Notes: generated by a model from the sequence alone, not told the origin. A stretch of 64,000 nt of DNA from Paenibacillus sp. JNUCC32 (GCF_014863545.1 NZ_CP062260.1:5915501-5979500), one strand, 5' to 3'; shown: positions 33,364 to 43,689, numbered from the stretch's first letter. Program-made: numbers and translations.

Positions 33364-35102
33364 AGCCGAGCCTGAATAATGTCCGTCTGCGGGACAAGAT
33401 GCTGCTGCTTTATTTCCTGGCCGTCTTTTTGCCGATCCTGATTACCAACCTCATCTTCTACAATGTGACGTCCGGCAGCGTAAGGGAGCAGCGGATCCAG
33501 GATATTACCGTAGCGCTTGAACAGATGAAGAACGAGTTCCGTCGTGAAGTCGAGGACGCCTTGGAGATCTCCTCAGTCTTCTATACGGACGTTCAATTGA
33601 ACGAGATCGTGGAAACGGTGTACGATCATCCAGCCGATTATATCGAGGCGTATGATACTTATCTCCGCCGCATATTGAATTCGGGTAGCGCCGTATACAA
33701 TTCGGTCAGCGAAATTGCGGTGTATGTCGACAATCCGACCCTGCTGTATTCCGGCGGCATCAATTATATCGATGGCCAGGTGAAGGAAGAGGCTTGGTAC
33801 AAGGCGATTGCGGGCAAGAACGTAACCCAGCCGATCGTGATGCGTACGGGCAAGAACGGCCAATTGGACAGCATCAGCATCATCCGGAGCATGAATTATT
33901 TCAGCTCCCAGGATGACCACACCAAGTATCTCAAGATCGATATGCGGATGCCTTCGATCCGGCAGATTATGAGCAATCTGAATGTGCAGGGCAAAGTGTA
34001 CCTGCTGAGCGGCGCTGGAAATATCGAATACACCACGGATCCGAAGGTCGATGTCACGCAGGGCGCTGTACCGTACAGCAGCATCGCGCATGGCGACAGG
34101 TTTCTGGAGTTTCATACCGATACGTTCACGACCAACAATCTGAACACCTGGACGATCATGGCGGTGACGCCGGAGGATGTGGTGCTGCGCGACGTGCATC
34201 AGTCCTTGCGGTTCGTCATTGTGCTGACCTGCCTGAATTTTCTGCTTCCGAGCCTGGTGATTGTTTGGATCAGCCGTTCCCTTAACGTACGACTTGTACG
34301 GATTCTCAAACATATGAAGAAGGTGAAGAACCAGAATTACGACACCATCCAAGAGGCTGAGGCACGTGACGAGATCGGTCAGCTGACGGGTGAATTCAAC
34401 CGGATGACCTTGCAGCTCAAGAGTCTGATCAATGACGTGTACGTGGCGGATATCCAGAAGAAGAATTTGGAGCTGCAGCGGCGGCACGCGCAATTGAATG
34501 CGCTGCAGAGCCAGATTAATCCGCACTTCCTCTTTAATGCCCTGGAGACGATCCGCATGCGCAGCCTGATGAAGGATGAGGATGAGACGGCAAGGATCAT
34601 TCATAATATGGCGAAGATCTTCCGCAATTCGCTCGTTTGGAAAAAAGACATGGTGACGCTCAAGGAGGAAGTGGAGTTCATCCATTGTTTCCTTGAAATC
34701 CAGAAATACCGATTTGGCGACAAAATCGATTATTCGGTTCATGCTCCAGCCGAAGAGGGTCACCTGCAAATACCGAAAATGGCCATCGTCACGTTTGTGG
34801 AGAATGCCAGCATTCACGGCATCGAGCCGCTCAAGCACGGGGGGCGCATTGAAGTTCGGGTTGTGCGCGAGGGCCAATCCCTGATCTGTACCATTCAGGA
34901 TAACGGGGCAGGCATGCCCGCGGAGAAGGTGGAACGCATCTACCGTTATCTCGAGACCGAGGACGAGATGGGAGAGCGGATCGGCATTCAGAATGTGATT
35001 TACAGGTTAAAGCTGTACTACGGCAGCCGGTTCCGGTTTGAAATTGACAGCTCGCCTGGACAGGGCACACGGGTCAAACTGTCCATTCCCATTGAAATAT
35101 AA
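33360..35102 (+). CDS. YesM-type sensor histidine kinase
   Basis: 580 residues. Transmembrane segment 1 is at about 17-37, an extracellular Cache-like sensor at about 40-280, and segment 2 at about 283-303. HAMP is at about 305-360, then the His_kinase domain with His389 in QINPHFLFNALETI, and an ATPase domain with FVENASIHG, DNGAGMP and GIGIQNV-type sequence. It overlaps the response regulator gene by ATGA. It belongs to the membrane kinase family that pairs with AraC-type regulators to control carbohydrate ABC importers. Confidence 0.93.
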   Translation: MKPSLNNVRLRDKMLLLYFLAVFLPILITNLIFYNVTSGSVREQRIQDITVALEQMKNEFRREVEDALEISSVFYTDVQLNEIVETVYDHPADYIEAYDTYLRRILNSGSAVYNSVSEIAVYVDNPTLLYSGGINYIDGQVKEEAWYKAIAGKNVTQPIVMRTGKNGQLDSISIIRSMNYFSSQDDHTKYLKIDMRMPSIRQIMSNLNVQGKVYLLSGAGNIEYTTDPKVDVTQGAVPYSSIAHGDRFLEFHTDTFTTNNLNTWTIMAVTPEDVVLRDVHQSLRFVIVLTCLNFLLPSLVIVWISRSLNVRLVRILKHMKKVKNQNYDTIQEAEARDEIGQLTGEFNRMTLQLKSLINDVYVADIQKKNLELQRRHAQLNALQSQINPHFLFNALETIRMRSLMKDEDETARIIHNMAKIFRNSLVWKKDMVTLKEEVEFIHCFLEIQKYRFGDKIDYSVHAPAEEGHLQIPKMAIVTFVENASIHGIEPLKHGGRIEVRVVREGQSLICTIQDNGAGMPAEKVERIYRYLETEDEMGERIGIQNVIYRLKLYYGSRFRFEIDSSPGQGTRVKLSIPIEI

Positions 35103-35108
35103 GGACGG

Positions 35109-35160
35109 CAAATCCTGCTGTGGCATTCCGAATCGGAGTGACCCTGGCAGGATTTGTTCG
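35109..35160 (+). terminator. Hairpin after the kinase gene
   Basis: CAAATCCTGC (35109-35118) pairs with GCAGGATTTG (35147-35156), but only TTCG follows, so termination may be partial. Downstream a -10 TATAAT is at 35291-35296 for the solute-binding protein gene, without a clear -35, as expected for an activated promoter. Confidence 0.5.
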
Positions 35161-35341
35161 TTAGTCGTCGGAAGTGCAGGGGAGAATCCTGGCTGCGGAG
35201 CTGCCATTTTTCACGGCTAAGGATAGGGTTCTATAGTTTTCAAAGTATCACCTAAAGATTGACGGGTGAAAATCGTCCCAGAGCTCTCTTATAATGAAAG
35301 TGCTTACAAACTAACGAGACCGAAAGGGGTAGGTCAAGAGC

Positions 35342-37027
35342 ATGAACAAGAAATTTTGGCTGAGCTGTCTGACCGTGGTTATGATGGTATCGCTTCTGGC
35401 AGCATGCGGCGGCAGTAAAGAGGCAGCGGATAATACACCGGCAGCCGGCGGCGAAGGCGAGAAGAAAGAAGAGAAGGTCACCTTCACCTATTTCAACGCG
35501 GCAGCCGGTAAAGACAAAAATACGAACGAAACCACCATCGGTAAAATTTTCGAAGACCAAACCGGCGTGAATTTTAAAATGGAGCATTTGGTAGGAGACG
35601 AGAACACCAAGGTGGGAACCTTCATTGCGAGTAACGACTATCCCGATGTGATTGTGCCGGGGAGCTCAATCGATAAGCTGGTCGGGGCGGGCGCCTTCAT
35701 TCCGCTCAATGACCTGATCGATAAGTACGGCCCTAACATCAAGCGGGTGTACGAGCCTTATTACAACCTGATGAAAGCCGAGGACGGCAACATCTACTTT
35801 CTGCCGCTGAGCGCGGTTGTTGGAGAGTACACGTCGGCTCCGAATATCGAGCAAGGAGCATTCTGGATTCAACGCCGCGTCCTGAAGGAAGCGGGTTATC
35901 CGAAAATCAAGACCTTCGACGAGTACCTGGCCCTGATTCGCGACTACGTGAAGAAACATCCGGAGGAAGGCTTGACCGGATATCTGGCACTGACGACGCA
36001 GGATAAATTTTTTGCCCTGACCAATGCCCCGATGCACTTGGCCGGCTATCCGAACGACGGCGGCATCATCATCGACATGGAGACTCACGTAGCGAATGAT
36101 TATGCGGACGACGACATTACGAAGCGGTACCTGCAGGAGCTGAACAAGCTGAATGCGGAAGGCCTGTTCGATAAATCCTCTTTCGTGGACAACTATGATC
36201 AATACCTTGCCAAACTGACTTCCGGTAAGGTGCTTGGCTTCTTCGATTATCGATGGCAGGTAGGCCAAGCGATGAACAATCTGCGCGAAACAGCCAGTAA
36301 ATCGGGTAACGACGATCTCGAATATATGGCGCTGCCGATCGTATACGATGAGAATACCAAGGATCAGTATCTGGATCCGCCATCCTTTGTGAACAACCGC
36401 GGCGTCGGGATCTCCGTCAGCGCGAAGGATCCGGAGCGCATTGTGAAGTATTTCAACAACCTGCTGACGGACGAGAACCAGATTCTGTCGAACTGGGGCA
36501 TCAAGGACGAGACGTATTCCGTCGATGAGAACGGCCGCTTCTACCGTACGGAAGAGCAGATTGCACAGACCAATACGGAAGCCTTCCGCGAATCGTTCGG
36601 TTTCAAGTACTTTGAATACAACTGGCCTCGTTACGGCAACGGATCTACGCTTCCTGACGGTAATTCCGTGGGTGCGGGACGCCAGCCTGAGGTTGCCAAA
36701 ATGTCCTACTCCGAACCGGACAAGAAATTGCTTGAAGCATACGACATCGATTCCTTCTCGCAATTGTTTGCGGCACCGGACGACCGTCCTTGGTACCCGG
36801 CTTGGAGCATTCCGATCGATCAGGGCTCGCCGGCCCAAATCTTCACGCAGAAGAAAAGCGATTTGCAGCGTAAATACTTCCCGAAACTGGTTCTTGCCAG
36901 CCCTGCGGAGTTTGACGGCATCTGGAACGAATACGTGGGCGAGTTCGGCAAGCTGGACGTGAAGGGATACGAGGATCTGATCACCGAGGAAGTAGCCAAG
37001 AAAATCGCAAATGCCCAAGGACAATAA
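35342..37027 (+). CDS. lplA: Extracellular solute-binding lipoprotein (LplA type), aldouronate importer
   Basis: 561 residues. The signal peptide ends in lipobox LLAACGG (Cys near residue 22), followed by a Gly/Ala/Glu-rich linker and a large binding domain (VTFTYFNAAAGKDKNTNETTI onward). It is tethered to the outside of the membrane and delivers oligosaccharide to the permeases encoded next. In the Paenibacillus aldouronate cluster the same position is held by LplA, so aldotetrauronate-type substrates are likely; that is inference from neighbours. No importer ATPase is present, as is usual where a shared MsmX-type ATPase is used. Confidence 0.92.
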   Translation: MNKKFWLSCLTVVMMVSLLAACGGSKEAADNTPAAGGEGEKKEEKVTFTYFNAAAGKDKNTNETTIGKIFEDQTGVNFKMEHLVGDENTKVGTFIASNDYPDVIVPGSSIDKLVGAGAFIPLNDLIDKYGPNIKRVYEPYYNLMKAEDGNIYFLPLSAVVGEYTSAPNIEQGAFWIQRRVLKEAGYPKIKTFDEYLALIRDYVKKHPEEGLTGYLALTTQDKFFALTNAPMHLAGYPNDGGIIIDMETHVANDYADDDITKRYLQELNKLNAEGLFDKSSFVDNYDQYLAKLTSGKVLGFFDYRWQVGQAMNNLRETASKSGNDDLEYMALPIVYDENTKDQYLDPPSFVNNRGVGISVSAKDPERIVKYFNNLLTDENQILSNWGIKDETYSVDENGRFYRTEEQIAQTNTEAFRESFGFKYFEYNWPRYGNGSTLPDGNSVGAGRQPEVAKMSYSEPDKKLLEAYDIDSFSQLFAAPDDRPWYPAWSIPIDQGSPAQIFTQKKSDLQRKYFPKLVLASPAEFDGIWNEYVGEFGKLDVKGYEDLITEEVAKKIANAQGQ

Positions 37028-37118
37028 TAGATGAAGGAGAGGCGAACAAGGGCGGACCGCCGAAATGGCCCAGATCCGTCCCTCCTCTTCTAGGGCTGGA
37101 TAGGAAGGAGAAGAAACC

Positions 37119-38159
37119 GTGGATAAGGCGAACCCGATTGGACCTGCAGAGACCACGGCGCTACGTGAAACGCCGGCGGTATCGAAAGGTTTCTTCAATA
37201 AACAACGAAAAAACGATACTGGTTTGAATCATGAACGGCCATCAGGCGAAAAAAGCTTCTTCCGGAAGCTGCTGCAGCAGAAGGCGCTGGTCTTCATGTC
37301 GATTCCTTTTTTGATATGGTTGTTTGTCTTTAAGTACATGCCGCTGTGGGGCTGGACCATCGCGTTTCAGGATTTTAAACCGGCGAAGAAGATATTCGAT
37401 CAGGAATGGGTAGGCCTGCAGCATTTTACCTTCCTGTTTCAGGACGAACACTTCCTCCGGGTCATGCGCAACACGCTCGCCATGAGTTTTATCAACCTCG
37501 TCTTAGGGTTTGTGACGGCGATTGTGTTAGCGATTCTGCTTAATGAACTGCGTAATTTGATGTTCAAACGGGTCGTGCAGACGATCAGTTATTTGCCCCA
37601 TTTCATCTCTTGGGTTGTGGCTGCGAGCATTATTTCGACGGCCTTGTCCGCAGACGGCGGGATTATCAATGAACTCCTCATGTGGTTCGGGATTATTAAG
37701 GAACCGATCCTATGGCTTGGGGAAGGGGAATATTTCTGGGGAATACTCGGTGTTTCGGAAGTATGGAAGAATGTCGGCTGGAACACCATTATATATTTGG
37801 CGGCCATGACGATGATCGATCCCTCGCAGTACGAGGCGGCGGAAATCGATGGCGCCGGGCGCTTTCAACGGATCTGGAACATCACCTTGCCGGGTCTGAA
37901 GCCGGTATTCATCATCCTGCTGATCATGAATATCGGCAACCTGCTCGAATCCGGTTTTGAACCGCAATACTTGCTTGGCAACGGCATGAACGTGGATTAT
38001 TCCGAGAACCTGGATATTTTCGTGCTGAAATACGGTATTCAGATGGGCAACTTCTCGCTCTCGATTGCAGCCGGCATGTTCAAGACGGTCGTCAGCTTCA
38101 TACTCTTGTTCACGGCTAACCATATCGCGAAGAGACTGGGCGAAGATCGATTGTTCTAA
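37119..38159 (+). CDS. lplB: ABC importer permease (LplB type)
   Basis: 346 residues. A long cytoplasmic N-terminus of about 55 residues precedes six membrane helices (LVFMSIPFLIWLFVFKYMPLWGWTIAF is the first). The EAA loop is YEAAEIDGAGRFQRIWNITLPGLKP near residue 240, which docks the ATPase. The start is GTG behind GGAAGGAGAAG. The gap before it (37028-37118) holds an RNA hairpin (GGACCG/CGGTCC-like) and no gene. It pairs with the next permease. Confidence 0.92.
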   Translation: MDKANPIGPAETTALRETPAVSKGFFNKQRKNDTGLNHERPSGEKSFFRKLLQQKALVFMSIPFLIWLFVFKYMPLWGWTIAFQDFKPAKKIFDQEWVGLQHFTFLFQDEHFLRVMRNTLAMSFINLVLGFVTAIVLAILLNELRNLMFKRVVQTISYLPHFISWVVAASIISTALSADGGIINELLMWFGIIKEPILWLGEGEYFWGILGVSEVWKNVGWNTIIYLAAMTMIDPSQYEAAEIDGAGRFQRIWNITLPGLKPVFIILLIMNIGNLLESGFEPQYLLGNGMNVDYSENLDIFVLKYGIQMGNFSLSIAAGMFKTVVSFILLFTANHIAKRLGEDRLF

Positions 38160-38211
38160 GCGAAAGCTTGCGAGAACCGTTCTCTATCAGAAAACGTACA
38201 GGAGGATTCAT

Positions 38212-39147
38212 ATGGCGAAGATTTCAGATGCACCGCGAGCCCATGCCCGGTTCAAGTCTCCCGCGGACCGGTTATTCGATACCTTTAATATAGTCTTCAT
38301 GATCTGTCTCATGATTGTCACGCTGTACCCGTTCATCAATACGCTCGCGGTTTCCTTCAACAATGCGACGGATTCGGTGAAAGGCGGCATTTATTTATGG
38401 CCGCGGGATTTCACGTGGGAAAATTATAAATATGTATTTAACGAAGCCACGATATTCCACGCTACCTTCATCTCGGTTCTGCGTACGCTGATCGGTACGA
38501 TCACTTCCGTCTTCTGCTGTGCCATGGTGGCCTACACGATCAGCCGTCCGGAATACGTGCTGCGCAAATTCGTGTCGATCGCCTTCATTTTGACCATGTA
38601 TTTCAGCGGCGGTTTGATTCCGAATTTCCTGCTGATTCGCGAATTGGGCATGCTGGGCACCTTTTCGGTGTACATCATTCCTGGCCTGATCGGCGTATTC
38701 AACGTCATCGTCATCCGCTCCTTCATCGAGGGATTGCCTGAGGGGATCCTGGAATCGGCCCGGATCGACGGCGCCGGCGAATTCACGACCTTCCTGAGAA
38801 TCGTGCTTCCGCTGTGCGTGCCCGTGCTTGCCACGGTATCGCTGTTTACGGCAGTATCCCAGTGGAACTCCTGGTTCGACGTGTTCTTGTACAACTCCTC
38901 GTACGGCGAGCTTAGCACCCTGCAATACGAGCTGATGAAAATACTCCAGAATTCGAACTCCTCGCTGAATTCGGGCAACGATTATGCAAGCCAGTTTGCA
39001 AGCTCGGAAAGCGGCGCGAATCAGGTTACCCCGACCTCCATTCGGGCGACGATGACCATTGTGGCCAGCGTGCCGATCATTCTGGTGTACCCGTTCCTGC
39101 AAAAATACTTCGTGCAAGGGATGACCCTTGGCGGGGTGAAAGGTTAA
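38212..39147 (+). CDS. ytcP: ABC importer permease (LplC/YtcP type)
   Basis: 311 residues from the ATG after AGGAGGATTCAT; the longer frame overlaps lplB and has no site. Six membrane helices are seen, beginning VFMICLMIVTLYPFINTLAVSFNNA. The EAA loop is LESARIDGAGEFTTFLRIVLPLCVPVLAT, and the C-terminus ends KYFVQGMTLGGVKG, the family signature. It is the second permease of the importer, 52 bases after lplB. Confidence 0.93.
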   Translation: MAKISDAPRAHARFKSPADRLFDTFNIVFMICLMIVTLYPFINTLAVSFNNATDSVKGGIYLWPRDFTWENYKYVFNEATIFHATFISVLRTLIGTITSVFCCAMVAYTISRPEYVLRKFVSIAFILTMYFSGGLIPNFLLIRELGMLGTFSVYIIPGLIGVFNVIVIRSFIEGLPEGILESARIDGAGEFTTFLRIVLPLCVPVLATVSLFTAVSQWNSWFDVFLYNSSYGELSTLQYELMKILQNSNSSLNSGNDYASQFASSESGANQVTPTSIRATMTIVASVPIILVYPFLQKYFVQGMTLGGVKG

Positions 39148-39309
39148 GCTGCGGGAACCGCTAAAGATGCGCCGTGCGCACTGCTCCATGGTGCACACGG
39201 TGCGTGGTCCGCGGCATGTCTGGATGTCCGTCGACCAACGGATGCCGCCGCATCACGATCATCAACGATCAATTTTGCTATTATCTTTAATTCTAAGGAG
39301 GGATTGGAT
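39148..39309 (+). other. Intergenic hairpin before the xylanase gene
   Basis: An inverted repeat around 39169-39204 (CGCCGTG with CACGGTGCG) forms a GC-rich hairpin without a T tail. It may stabilise the importer transcript or reduce read-through. No other gene or promoter is evident. Confidence 0.35.
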
Positions 39310-40326
39310 ATGTCCAATACGCAGCGAAGTGAACCCAGGCTTAAGGAGATGTTCGCGGATGACTTTCTCATCGGAGCGGCCGTGAACCCGAGGACGATCG
39401 AAACGCAGGAGGAATTGCTAGCGTACCATTTCAACAGCATTACGGCGGAAAATGAAATGAAGTTTGTCAGCGTGCACCCGGCGGAGGATACGTACACGTT
39501 CGAGGACGCGGACCGGCTTGCCGCTTTCGCCCGGAAGCATGGCATGAAGATGCGCGGCCATACGCTGGTATGGCATAACCAAACGACCGACTGGCTGTTC
39601 GAGGACAAGAACGGGGGCCTGGTGGATAAAGACACGCTGTACGAACGGCTTAAGTCGCATACCGACACGGTCGTGAAGCGGTACAAGGACGATATTTACG
39701 CCTGGGACGTCGTGAATGAGGTAATCGCCGATGAAGGCGCCGAACTTCTTCGTCCGTCCAAATGGCTGGACATTGCGGGCCCCGACTTTATCTCCAAGGC
39801 ATTCGAGTATGCGCATGAAGCCGATCCGTCGGCCCTCTTGTTCTATAACGATTACAATGAGTCCCACCCGAATAAACGGGACAAAATCTACACGCTGGTC
39901 AAGTCTTTGCTGGATCAAGGAACTCCTGTTCACGGCGTTGGCTTGCAGGCCCACTGGAATCTGTACGATCCGGATCTTGACGATATCCGGGCGGCGATCG
40001 AGAAGTACGCGTCGCTCGGCCTGCAGCTTCAACTCACGGAGCTCGATGTGTCGATGTTCCGGTTCGACGACAAGCGGAAGGATCTGACCGAGGCGCCGGA
40101 GGAGCTGCTGGAGGCTCAAGCGAAGCGGTATGAGGCGATGTTCGGCATATTGAAGGAATACCGGGATTATATTACGTCCGTGACCTTCTGGGGTGCTGCC
40201 GACGATTACACCTGGCTGGACAATTTCCCGGTACGGGGGCGGAAGAATTGGCCTTTCCTGTTCGATGAGCGGCATCAGCCGAAACCGGCGTTTCATCGCT
40301 TGGTGGAGCGTATGGTCAAAGTGTAA
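39310..40326 (+). CDS. xynA2: Intracellular GH10 endo-1,4-beta-xylanase
   Basis: 338 residues from the ATG 8 bases after AAGGAGG. There is no signal peptide, so it is cytoplasmic. GH10 blocks: FNSITAENEMKF, HTLVWHNQTTDW, acid/base Glu137 in DVVNEVIAD, GLQAHWNL and nucleophile Glu244 in QLTELDVSM, then TFWGAADDYTWLDNFPV. Such intracellular GH10 enzymes cut imported xylooligosaccharides after alpha-glucuronidase has removed the side chain, and XynA2 occupies the same place in the known aldouronate cluster. Confidence 0.95.
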   Translation: MSNTQRSEPRLKEMFADDFLIGAAVNPRTIETQEELLAYHFNSITAENEMKFVSVHPAEDTYTFEDADRLAAFARKHGMKMRGHTLVWHNQTTDWLFEDKNGGLVDKDTLYERLKSHTDTVVKRYKDDIYAWDVVNEVIADEGAELLRPSKWLDIAGPDFISKAFEYAHEADPSALLFYNDYNESHPNKRDKIYTLVKSLLDQGTPVHGVGLQAHWNLYDPDLDDIRAAIEKYASLGLQLQLTELDVSMFRFDDKRKDLTEAPEELLEAQAKRYEAMFGILKEYRDYITSVTFWGAADDYTWLDNFPVRGRKNWPFLFDERHQPKPAFHRLVERMVKV

Positions 40327-40519
40327 GGATTTTAGGGGGTTGAACCCATCATTTTAGATAACGACAGCAATAATATAGGCGGCTGAAGCGCCATCAGCTT
40401 GTCATCTAGCCGGTCCTTGTGACCGGCGTCTGCATGTTAGTCCTTAAGGAAGCAGGATTCGAAAACAGTGAGATGCTGGGGAGAAACGTTAACCTTGGCC
40501 CAAGAAGGGGGAAATTACG
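40327..40519 (+). other. Intergenic region with a hairpin
   Basis: GCCGGTC-CTTGT-GACCGGC (about 40411-40429) forms a perfect 7-bp hairpin without a T tail. No gene is seen. A GAAGGGGGAAATTACG site at the end serves the next gene. Confidence 0.4.
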
Positions 40520-42598
40520 TTGAACAGCGCTTTATATCAAGCGTGGCTGCAGTATGCGCCCATTAAGGACGAGGAGCTTGCTTCCGCGTACAGCCGACTG
40601 TTAGGCACCGTGGTTGCGGATTTGCAGCAGTCGCGGGTGGCAAACGCTGCGATCCAGGAACTGAGGCATGCATGTCGATCCATGCTCGGCATCGTACCGT
40701 CCATCACATCCGAGGCCAAGGCTTCATCCTATTTCGAGGTGCGTATTCATGCGGCAGACGCCGAAGAGGGCACGGAACAGATTGGGGAAGATTCGATGGG
40801 CGCGGGGAAAGCCCGGCTGGGCGCAGAGGGTTTTCGGCTGGAGCATACAGGCCATGGGCAGCAGGAGAAGCTGATCCTGACCGGCGGATCCGGGAAAGGC
40901 GTGTTATACGGGGTGTTCCATTTATTGAGATTGCTGGCATCCCACCAGCCGTTGACCGGTCTAAACATAACCGAGCAGCCTGTGAACGGAGTGCGGATGA
41001 TAAATCAATGGGATAATGCCGACGGCTCGGTTGAACGGGGGTACGCGGGCAACTCGATTTTTTACGAAAACGGACGGTTCACCGAAAATCTGGATCGCGT
41101 AAGAGACTACGCCCGTCTGTTAGCTTCCGTGGGCCTGAATGCCATCTCCATTAATAACGTCAATGTGCATGAAATCGAGACGAAGTTCATTACCGCGGAA
41201 TATTTGCCGACGATTGCAAAGATCGCGGATATCTTCCGGGAATATGGCATCACACTGTACCTGAGCATAAACTTCGCCGCTCCGCTGCATATCGGCGGCG
41301 TACCCACGTCGGACCCGCTAGATCAAGAGGTTCGGCAGTGGTGGAAGGATACGGCGAATGAGATCTACGATCATATACCGGACTTCGGCGGCTTTGTGGT
41401 CAAGGCGGATTCGGAGCACCGTCCGGGCCCGTTCGCCTATGGCAGAGACCACGCCGATGGCGCCAATATGCTGGCCGAAGCGCTGGAACCGCATGGCGGG
41501 CTTGTCATCTGGCGCTGCTTCGTCTACAACTGCATGCAGGATTGGCGGGACCGCAGCACGGACCGCGCGCGCGCGGCCTATGATCATTTTACCCCGCTGG
41601 ACGGACGGTTTAAGGACAATGTGCTGCTGCAGATCAAGAACGGTCCGATGGACTTCCAAGTACGGGAGCCGGTATCCCCGCTGTTCGGCAGCATGAAAGA
41701 GACCAATCAGGTGCTGGAGTTTCAGATCGCCCAGGAATATACCGGACAGCAGCGCCACGTATGCTATTTGGTGCCGCAGTGGAAAGAGGTGCTGGATTTC
41801 GATACCTACGCGAACGGAGCGGGGTCCGAGGTTAAGAAGATCGTGGACGGTTCGCTGCACGGCATGAGATACAGCGGGATCGCCGCCGTTTCCAACATCG
41901 GGAATGATGAGAATTGGACGGGACACACCTTGGCGCAGGCGAATCTGTATGGATTCGGCCGGCTGGTTTGGAATCCGGATATGTCCGCCGAAGGGATCGC
42001 GGAGGAATGGACGAGGCTGACCTTTGGCAATGATGAGACGGTGGTTGCCGTGGTGTGCGGCATGCTGATGAAATCGTGGCCGATTTATGAAAGCTACACG
42101 TCGCCGCTCGGGGTGGGCTGGATGATTACGCCGCATACGCATTACGGACCGGATGTGGACGGTTATGAATATTCAAGGTGGGGCACCTACCATTTCGCGG
42201 ATCGGGATGGTATTGGGGTGGACCGCACGGTGGCGACGGGCACGGGGTACACCGCACAGTATTTCGAGCCGAATGCGGCCCGATATGATTCGCTGGAGGA
42301 TTGTCCTGACGAGCTGCTGCTGTTCTTCCATCATGTGCCGTACTCGCATGCGCTGAAATCCGGTAAAACAGTGATTCAGCATATCTATGACACGCACTTC
42401 GAAGGTGCGGAAGCTGCGGCCGGGCTCTTGAAAGCCTGGACATCGCTCGAAGGCAAGGTCGATCTGGAGCGTTTAACCCAAGTCACCGAACGGTTAGCTG
42501 ATCAGGCCGAGCATGCCAAGCACTGGCGGGATGTGATCAATACGTATTTTTACCGCAAATCCGGGGTGCCGGATGCGCAGGGGCGGACGATTTATTAA
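40520..42598 (+). CDS. aguA: GH67 alpha-glucuronidase
   Basis: 692 residues, the usual GH67 length. It removes 4-O-methylglucuronic acid from the non-reducing end of aldouronates. The N-terminal domain carries [23 protein letters not shown]. The catalytic barrel carries [62 protein letters not shown] with its acidic residues, and [16 protein letters not shown]. The C-terminal domain begins near [19 protein letters not shown]. No signal peptide is present. The start is TTG behind GAAGGGGG. It is the last gene of the importer operon and is closed by a terminator. Confidence 0.96.
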   Translation: MNSALYQAWLQYAPIKDEELASAYSRLLGTVVADLQQSRVANAAIQELRHACRSMLGIVPSITSEAKASSYFEVRIHAADAEEGTEQIGEDSMGAGKARLGAEGFRLEHTGHGQQEKLILTGGSGKGVLYGVFHLLRLLASHQPLTGLNITEQPVNGVRMINQWDNADGSVERGYAGNSIFYENGRFTENLDRVRDYARLLASVGLNAISINNVNVHEIETKFITAEYLPTIAKIADIFREYGITLYLSINFAAPLHIGGVPTSDPLDQEVRQWWKDTANEIYDHIPDFGGFVVKADSEHRPGPFAYGRDHADGANMLAEALEPHGGLVIWRCFVYNCMQDWRDRSTDRARAAYDHFTPLDGRFKDNVLLQIKNGPMDFQVREPVSPLFGSMKETNQVLEFQIAQEYTGQQRHVCYLVPQWKEVLDFDTYANGAGSEVKKIVDGSLHGMRYSGIAAVSNIGNDENWTGHTLAQANLYGFGRLVWNPDMSAEGIAEEWTRLTFGNDETVVAVVCGMLMKSWPIYESYTSPLGVGWMITPHTHYGPDVDGYEYSRWGTYHFADRDGIGVDRTVATGTGYTAQYFEPNAARYDSLEDCPDELLLFFHHVPYSHALKSGKTVIQHIYDTHFEGAEAAAGLLKAWTSLEGKVDLERLTQVTERLADQAEHAKHWRDVINTYFYRKSGVPDAQGRTIY

Positions 42599-42630
42599 GG
42601 GAGCTCAGGTTTTTCCGTATGCGAAAATAT

Positions 42631-42675
42631 AGGGGGGTGCCCCATAGGCTGCTGGCCTGATGAGGCCCCCTTTTT
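42631..42675 (+). terminator. Terminator after aguA
   Basis: AGGGGG and GCC on the left pair with GGC and CCCCT on the right (42664-42671), followed by T5. Confidence 0.7.
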
Positions 42676-42768
42676 CATGGCCGAAAATTATCGCGGGTAC
42701 AAGCATATACTATAGATGACATGCCTCCACGGCAAAATGATCCGCAATCTCATTACCATAAGCTGGGC

Positions 42769-42798
42769 TTTATAGGGTGGGGGGCTATATGATATACT
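42769..42798 (+). promoter_or_regulatory. csoR promoter with CsoR operator
   Basis: TTATAGGGTGGGGGGCTATA (42770-42789) is nearly the same as the element before copZ. A -10 TATACT (42793-42798) lies 18 bases after TTTATA (42769-42774). A G-tract flanked by inverted ends is typical of CsoR sites. Confidence 0.7.
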
Positions 42799-42843
42799 AG
42801 GGTTAGAATAAGAAGAAGTAACGTGATCAAGGGGGGAATGGGT

Positions 42844-43167
42844 ATGACAACCGAGAACCATGCACATGATGCATGCGCAGTAACCGGTGAACGGAAGAGC
42901 CACCATTCGGACAAAACGAAAAGCAATCTCATCAGCCGGTTGAACCGGATTGAAGGGCAGATTCGCGGCGTGAAGGGCTTAATTGAGAAGGATACGTACT
43001 GTGACGATGTGTTAAACCAGATCTCCTCGATCCAGTCGGCCTTGAACGGCGTCAGCAAATTGCTGCTGGAGCATCATATGAAGAGCTGCGTGGTGGAGCG
43101 CCTCCAGGAAGGCGACGATGAGGTCATTACCGAGCTGTTAACCACCATGAACAAGCTGATGAAGTAA
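42844..43167 (+). CDS. csoR: CsoR copper-sensing transcriptional repressor
   Basis: 107 residues from the ATG 7 bases after AAGGGGGG. An all-helical CsoR/RcnR domain starts at LISRLNRIEGQIRGVKGLIE. Copper ligands are Cys53, His78 and Cys82, with the spacing (25 and 4) seen in known copper-sensing CsoR. The N-terminus has extra His residues (NHAHDACAV, KSHH). Copper(I) binding releases DNA and turns on copZ-copA. Near-identical operators precede csoR itself and copZ. Confidence 0.93.
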   Translation: MTTENHAHDACAVTGERKSHHSDKTKSNLISRLNRIEGQIRGVKGLIEKDTYCDDVLNQISSIQSALNGVSKLLLEHHMKSCVVERLQEGDDEVITELLTTMNKLMK

Positions 43168-43452
43168 CGAAAGTTCCCTGCTGGGGCTATCCGATTACGA
43201 AGAATATCCATGGAGCTGCCACCTTTGGAAGGTGGCAGCAATTGTTTGTTTAAGTTGATAAATACCGCACGGTTATGCGGTTTAATCATAACGCGGCCAT
43301 GTTTTTCAAAAAAAATGAGAAAAACCATTGACTAATTATAGGGTAGGGGGGTATACTAACATCAAGAAATGAGAACAACGAGTTTGATAACTCATTCGGG
43401 CTTGGCTGTAACAGAGCCCTAATAAATCCAATACCTAAAGGAGAGATTGATT
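43168..43452 (+). promoter_or_regulatory. copZ promoter with CsoR operator
   Basis: TTGACT (43328-43333), 18 bases, TATACT (43352-43357). The operator TTATAGGGTAGGGGGGTATA (43336-43355) fills the spacer, so bound CsoR would block polymerase. GCTGCCACCTTTGGAAGGTGGCAGC-like pairing around 43214-43240 may end the csoR transcript. Confidence 0.75.
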
Positions 43453-43653
43453 ATGGAACAGGTAACAATAAAAGTAGAAGGCATGTCCTGCATGCATTGC
43501 GTGAATTCCATCGAAGGAGCTTTAAAGAATGAGAACATCGAGGGACATGTGGATTTGAAGGCAGGCACGGTCTCCGTGAAATATGACGCAGGCAAAGTCA
43601 ATTTGGATCAAATCAAAGAAATTATCGAGGAACAAGGATATAACGTAGTTTAA
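43453..43653 (+). CDS. copZ: Copper chaperone CopZ
   Basis: 66 residues from ATG behind GGAGA. A single heavy-metal-associated domain with the copper-binding GMSCMHC (Cys13 and Cys16) and the usual beta-alpha-beta-beta-alpha-beta length. It carries copper(I) to CopA. The copA gene follows 36 bases later, and the promoter holds a CsoR operator. Confidence 0.95.
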   Translation: MEQVTIKVEGMSCMHCVNSIEGALKNENIEGHVDLKAGTVSVKYDAGKVNLDQIKEIIEEQGYNVV

Positions 43654-43689
43654 CCAAACGGCACGAGGATGAAGAGGGGTGAGGAGAAG

